NCBI GenBank assembly: GCA_036389375.1
Contig: DASVQA010000011.1
Span: 1-27,803 of the forward strand
Direction: 5' to 3'
Length of the DNA: 27,803 bases
Source of the DNA: QHXQ01 sp036389375
GTDB taxonomy: Bacteria; Acidobacteriota; Blastocatellia; Pyrinomonadales; Pyrinomonadaceae
Each line of letters starts with the position of its first letter. Position 1 is the stretch's first letter. This document shows positions 24,106 to 27,803 of the stretch, piece by piece. The notes under the pieces are model-generated. The model saw only the letters and a list, made by a program, of their open reading frames with translations, was not told where the DNA came from and ran no database searches. The translations under genes were made by a program, and so were the position numbers.

Positions 24106-24960
24106 ATGGCTATGGCGACCAAGAAAAAGAGTCCGGCCAAAAAACGCCCGCGCCCGCGTCCGCACCCGGTCGTTGCGCCCACGGACGGGCACGAAAACAT
24201 CTGCTTCACCATCATGCCCTACGGGCGCTGGCCCGATTACTATTACGACGAGATTTACGCGCCGGCCATCAAAGCGGCGGGCCTCATCCCGCTGCGCGCC
24301 GACGACTTCTATCAGCCGAGCGCCATCATCCACGACATCTGGGTGCTGACGAGTCAGGCGAAAGTTATCCTCGCCGATCTGACGGGCAAAAACCCCAACG
24401 TGTTTTATGAACTTGGACTCGGGCACGCGCTCGCAAAACCCGCCATCCTCGTCGCCGACGCAACCGAAACGATCCCCTTCGACCTGCGCTCGCTGCGCAT
24501 CATCCTCTACGACAAGGATCAACCTGATTGGGGCGCGCTCTTGAAGAAGGCGATTCAGACGGCGATCACAGAGGTCTTAAATTCGACCGAGAACGCGGCG
24601 TTGCCAACCTTCCTCGTCGAGAGTCAGTTGCGTATGCTCCAACAGGAATTGGCGCACGCCAAACGTAGAGGGCAGAAGCGCGCGCGGCGCAGCCAGCACA
24701 GCGCGCCGGGCAGTGCCACGCAGACGGGCGGCGATACGCCGCCGCCAGCCGAGGCCGCGCCGCGCATGACGCGCAGTGAAGCACTCGCCTTCGCCCGCAG
24801 CTTTTTGGATAAGAAACCCCTCCCGCCGGCCGATTTCATCCGCAGCCTGCTCGAAGACAAAGGCTTCCCGCGCGATCAAGCCCGCAGCATTCTCGAAGAG
24901 GCATGTGCAAAACCGCTACCGCCGCCACCGCTCTTCGAACTGGAAAAAGAGCCAGGTTGA
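24106..24960 (+). CDS. TIR/nucleoside 2-deoxyribosyltransferase-like domain protein
   Basis: This 284-residue protein has a Lys/Arg/Pro-rich head (1-28) and a Rossmann-like domain at 30-158: ENICFTIMPYGRW, YDEIYAPAIKAAGLIPLRAD, KVILADLTGKNPNVFYELG, GHALAKPAILVAD and IPFDLRSLRIILYD. The ADLTGKNPNVFYELG block carries the Glu (102) that serves as nucleophile in deoxyribosyltransferases and in the related TIR NAD hydrolases. A coiled basic region (165-196) and a Pro-rich linker precede a small helical C-terminal domain (220-268: RSEALAFARSFLDKKPLPPA and onward). Possible roles are nucleotide-sugar cleavage, NAD hydrolysis in defence or signalling, or nucleotide sensing. The start is ATG 24106 or 24112. 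It converges on gyrA. Confidence 0.82.
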   Translation: MAMATKKKSPAKKRPRPRPHPVVAPTDGHENICFTIMPYGRWPDYYYDEIYAPAIKAAGLIPLRADDFYQPSAIIHDIWVLTSQAKVILADLTGKNPNVFYELGLGHALAKPAILVADATETIPFDLRSLRIILYDKDQPDWGALLKKAIQTAITEVLNSTENAALPTFLVESQLRMLQQELAHAKRRGQKRARRSQHSAPGSATQTGGDTPPPAEAAPRMTRSEALAFARSFLDKKPLPPADFIRSLLEDKGFPRDQARSILEEACAKPLPPPPLFELEKEPG

Positions 24961-25004
24961 GCCGCCACCCGTAGCCACGCCGCCGCGCGCGAACTTTTGC
25001 ACCC

Positions 25005-25046
25005 AAAAAGCGATGGCTCGATCACTAGCATGATCGAGCCATCGCT
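25005..25046 (-). terminator. Rho-independent terminator of gyrA
   Basis: On the minus strand a perfect 16-base stem (AGCGATGGCTCGATCA, mirrored at 25031-25046) with a six-base loop is followed by TTTTT. It ends the gyrA transcript 29 bases after its stop codon. Confidence 0.93.
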
Positions 25047-25074
25047 GTTACCGCTGGTAAATGCGCGCCCCGTT

Positions 25075-27639
25075 TTATCCGGCGAGCACTTCGGCCGTCT
25101 CGGCGACCGCCGCCGCATCGAGCAGCGACGCGCTCGTGACCTTGTCGCCGCCGTCCGTCTTGATCAGGCGGACGCCTTGCGCCGAGCGCCCCGTCTTGCG
25201 TATCTCGCTCGCCTCGATCCGGATGAGCTTGCCGTGTTGCGTGATGATCATGATCTCTGAGTCGTCTTCGACGGCGAACACGGCAACGACCTTACCGGTC
25301 TTCGCGGTCGTCTTCATGTTGATGACGCCGCGCCCGCCGCGCGTTTGCAAGCGATAATCCGATACCTTCGTCTGCTTGCCGTAGCCTTGCTCGGAGACCG
25401 AGAGCATGCGCTCGTTGCCGTCTTTGGCGACGGCGCAGACCGCGACAACGTAATCGTCTTTACGCAGACCAATGCCGCGCACGCCGCGCGCCGCGCGCCC
25501 CATCCCGCGCACGTCCTCTTCGTCGAAACGAATGGCGATGCCGTCGTGCGTGGCAATCAGAATCTGGCACGTGCCGTCGGTCAGGATCACGTCGAAGAGT
25601 TCGTCGCCCTTGTCCACGTTGACGGCGTTGATGCCGTTCGAGCGGATGTTCTGAAAATCCGCGAGGCTCGTCTTTTTGATCACGCCCTGCCGCGTGACCA
25701 TCATGACGTAGCGCCCTGCCGAGAACTCGCGCACCGGCACGACGCCCGCGACCTTGCGCGCCGACGGGATATTGATCAGATTGACGATGGCCTTGCCGCG
25801 CGCCGACGGGAGCGCGTCGGGAATCTCGTGTACCTTCAGCTTGTAAACCTGCCCGTCGTCCGTGAAGATCATCAGGTACGAATGGGTCGAGGCGATAAAG
25901 AGGTGCTCGACATAATCGTCGTTCTTGCCGGTCGAAGCGCCGGAGCGGCCCTTGCCGCCGCGCCCCTGTCGTTGATAGGTCGTGACGGGCGTGCGCTTGA
26001 TGTAGCCGTTCTTCGTGACCGTGATGGCCACGTCCTCGTCGGCGATCATGTCTTCGATACTTAGCTCGACGCCTTCGTCTATGATCTGCGTGCGGCGCGC
26101 GTCGGCGAAGTTCTTGCGCACCTCTTCGAGTTCATTGATGATGACGCGCCTGAGCGACTGCTCGTTGGCGAGAATCTCTTCCAGTTCCGCGATCAGTTTG
26201 ATGATCTGCTCGTACTCGTCGAGAATCTTCTGGCGTTCGAGCGCGGACAGCCGCCGCAGTTGCAGATCGAGAATCGCCTGCGCCTGCGCTTCGGAGAACT
26301 CCAAACGCTTGACGACCTTCTGCACCTTCGAGATGAAGCCCGCCTGTGTGAGATCGCCGGGCACGCCCTTCCAAGCCTTCGTCTGCGCCATTGACTCGAA
26401 GTTGCCCGTCAGCCACGCGCGCGCCTCGTCAACCGAGCCGGCGTTGCGAATCGTCGGGATAATGTAGTCGAGCGCGTCAATTGCCTTGTTCAAGCCTTCG
26501 AGGATGTGCGCCCGCGCGCGTGCCTTTCTGAGATCGTACTCGGTGCGCCGGCGCACGACCTCGCGGCGGAAGTCCACGAAGGCTTCGAGCATCTGCTTCA
26601 AGGTCAGCACGCGCGGCTGCCCGTTGACGATGGCTAGGTTGATGACGCCGAAACTCGACTGCATCGGCGTCAGCTTGTAAAGCTTGTTCAGAATGATCTG
26701 CGGCACGGCGTCGCGCTTGAGTTCGACGACGATCCGCATGCCGTTGCGATCCGACTCGTCGCGCAGGTCGGCAATGCCGTCCAGTTTCTTCTCGTTGACG
26801 AGTTCCGCGATGCGCTCGATCAAACGAGCCTTGTTCACCTGAAAGGGAATCTCGGTGATGATGATGGCGTCGCGCTCGGTCTGTCCGCGCCCGATGCGGT
26901 CAATACCGGCGCGCGCGCGCATCTGGATGATGCCGCGCCCCGTCGTGTAGGCCAGCCTGATCCCTTCGCGCCCGTAGATGAAACCGCCAGTGGGGAAATC
27001 GGGGCCGGGCACCATCTTCAGCAGGTCTTCGTCTTTGACGTTCGGCTTGCGAATGAGCGTGATGGTCGCGTCCACGATCTCGCCGAGGTTGTGGGGCGGG
27101 ATGTTGGTCGCCATGCCGACGGCGATGCCGCCGGAGCCGTTCAGGAGCAGATTCGGCACGCGCGTCGGCAAGACCGACGGCTCGCTCAGAGATTCGTCGT
27201 AGTTGGGTTGAAAATCAACCGTCTCTTTTTCGATGTCGGCGAGAATCTCGGTCGTGAGCCGCGCCATGCGCGCTTCGGTGTAGCGCATCGCCGCCGCCGC
27301 GTCGCCGTCCACCGAGCCGAAGTTGCCCTGCCCGTCAATCAGCGGATAGCGCATGGAGAAATCCTGCGCCATGCGGACAATGGTGTCATAGACGGCCGAG
27401 TCGCCGTGCGGGTGATACTTGCCGATCACGTCGCCGACGATGCGCGCGCTCTTTTTGTAAGCCTTGTTGTGTTGGTTGCCGAGTTCGTTCATCGCCCAGA
27501 GCACGCGCCGGTGGACGGGCTTGAAGCCGTCGCGCACGTCCGGCAGCGCCCGGCCGATGATGACCGACATGGCATAGTCGAGATACGAACGCCGCATCTC
27601 TTCTTCGATATTGACGTAATTGTGATCGAGTGTTTCCAT
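25075..27639 (-). CDS. gyrA: DNA gyrase subunit A
   Basis: This 854-residue GyrA is full length for the family. It cuts and rejoins DNA to introduce negative supercoils with GyrB. The N-terminal domain has YAMSVIIGRALPDVRDGFKP, HPHGDSAVYDT and the active-site Tyr120 (AMRYTEARM). The quinolone pocket residues are Ser81 and Asp85 (E. coli Ser83 and Asp87), the susceptible form. The coiled-coil and DEYEQIIKLI region follows, and the C-terminal wrapping domain has the GyrA box QRQGRGGKG and repeated blades. This argues for GyrA rather than ParC. ATG 27639 is preceded by AAAGG at seven bases; TTG 27642 is an alternative. It is a single-gene unit, not next to gyrB. Confidence 0.98.
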   Translation of the reverse strand: METLDHNYVNIEEEMRRSYLDYAMSVIIGRALPDVRDGFKPVHRRVLWAMNELGNQHNKAYKKSARIVGDVIGKYHPHGDSAVYDTIVRMAQDFSMRYPLIDGQGNFGSVDGDAAAAMRYTEARMARLTTEILADIEKETVDFQPNYDESLSEPSVLPTRVPNLLLNGSGGIAVGMATNIPPHNLGEIVDATITLIRKPNVKDEDLLKMVPGPDFPTGGFIYGREGIRLAYTTGRGIIQMRARAGIDRIGRGQTERDAIIITEIPFQVNKARLIERIAELVNEKKLDGIADLRDESDRNGMRIVVELKRDAVPQIILNKLYKLTPMQSSFGVINLAIVNGQPRVLTLKQMLEAFVDFRREVVRRRTEYDLRKARARAHILEGLNKAIDALDYIIPTIRNAGSVDEARAWLTGNFESMAQTKAWKGVPGDLTQAGFISKVQKVVKRLEFSEAQAQAILDLQLRRLSALERQKILDEYEQIIKLIAELEEILANEQSLRRVIINELEEVRKNFADARRTQIIDEGVELSIEDMIADEDVAITVTKNGYIKRTPVTTYQRQGRGGKGRSGASTGKNDDYVEHLFIASTHSYLMIFTDDGQVYKLKVHEIPDALPSARGKAIVNLINIPSARKVAGVVPVREFSAGRYVMMVTRQGVIKKTSLADFQNIRSNGINAVNVDKGDELFDVILTDGTCQILIATHDGIAIRFDEEDVRGMGRAARGVRGIGLRKDDYVVAVCAVAKDGNERMLSVSEQGYGKQTKVSDYRLQTRGGRGVINMKTTAKTGKVVAVFAVEDDSEIMIITQHGKLIRIEASEIRKTGRSAQGVRLIKTDGGDKVTSASLLDAAAVAETAEVLAG

Positions 27640-27803
27640 CAACTAACCTTTCCGGTACAATGCCAAACGGGTTGGTGAAGGGCCGACCCCCGAAGCAGCC
27701 GGCCGCAGCCAACTCGGCAGCGGGGCCGGGCGCGACGATTAAGACCACATCAAAAGGGCCTCAAAAAGAGCGCGACAAACCCGGCGCTTGCAGACTGCAA
27801 GGC
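27640..27803. other. gyrA upstream region, no gene seen
   Basis: No coding sequence is convincing here. A 15-base palindrome CTTGCAG-A-CTGCAAG lies at 27787-27801 near the window edge. On the minus strand TTGAGG and TAATCG, 17 bases apart, are a weak promoter candidate. GyrA promoters are often supercoiling-sensitive, but no such site can be shown here. Confidence 0.3.

Noticed and set aside
27386..27748. Open frame on the minus strand overlapping the gyrA start
   Set aside because: It overlaps the conserved GyrA N-terminus in another frame and has no recognisable domain.

Overview
This is a GC-rich bacterial chromosomal segment carrying ordinary single-copy genes, including a complete gyrA at the right end. 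High GC at third codon positions gives many long antisense shadow frames. The mix of genes suggests a free-living Gram-negative bacterium: a PrsK/PrsR-like two-component pair with a sigma-54 promoter, a MoaD-MoaE fusion, an outer-membrane beta-barrel protein, an orphan Mre11/SbcD-type nuclease, and families of unknown function (DUF2339, DUF2804, DUF962). I would guess Acidobacteriota (Blastocatellia-like), but no marker here proves it. I see no phage, insertion sequence, CRISPR array, tRNA or rRNA.

Layout. 1-700: the end of a very glycine-rich basic protein, with a probable frameshift before its real C-terminus. 831-6801 (+): a GntR regulator, then a compact run of a membrane acyltransferase, a giant DUF2339 membrane protein and an SRPBCC protein. 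6820-10044 (-): a membrane/TPR protein with its own strong promoter and a long leader, then a coupled DUF962/Mpo1-like protein and an aldo/keto reductase. 10166-11023 (-): a Tat-exported dienelactone hydrolase-like protein, divergent from 11175-13672 (+), a PLP-dependent decarboxylase and a CysQ-like phosphatase. 13685-18107 (+): a sensor kinase, a sigma-54 activator, then a sigma-54 promoter with upstream TGTCYAC boxes driving a lone receiver protein and a 69-residue protein, closed by a terminator. 18504-21452 (+): an Mre11-like nuclease, a LON-domain protein and a MoaD-MoaE fusion. 21574-23370 (-): an outer-membrane protein and a DUF2804 protein. 23591-24960 (+): an unknown beta-rich protein and a TIR/deoxyribosyltransferase-like protein. 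25075-27639 (-): gyrA.

The most unusual structural signal is a set of four long intergenic inverted repeats (702-818, 10071-10143, 18324-18396, 19888-19959). Their arms are built from seven-base units. The sequences differ from locus to locus but share a GAGTGAC-like theme. They look like members of one dispersed heptamer-palindrome family, similar in architecture to the short tandem heptanucleotide repeats of filamentous cyanobacteria. The second point of interest is the regulatory circuit at 13685-18107, where the kinase, the sigma-54 activator (with a GAFTNA loop), candidate enhancer boxes, a -24/-12 promoter and a small receiver output lie in order.
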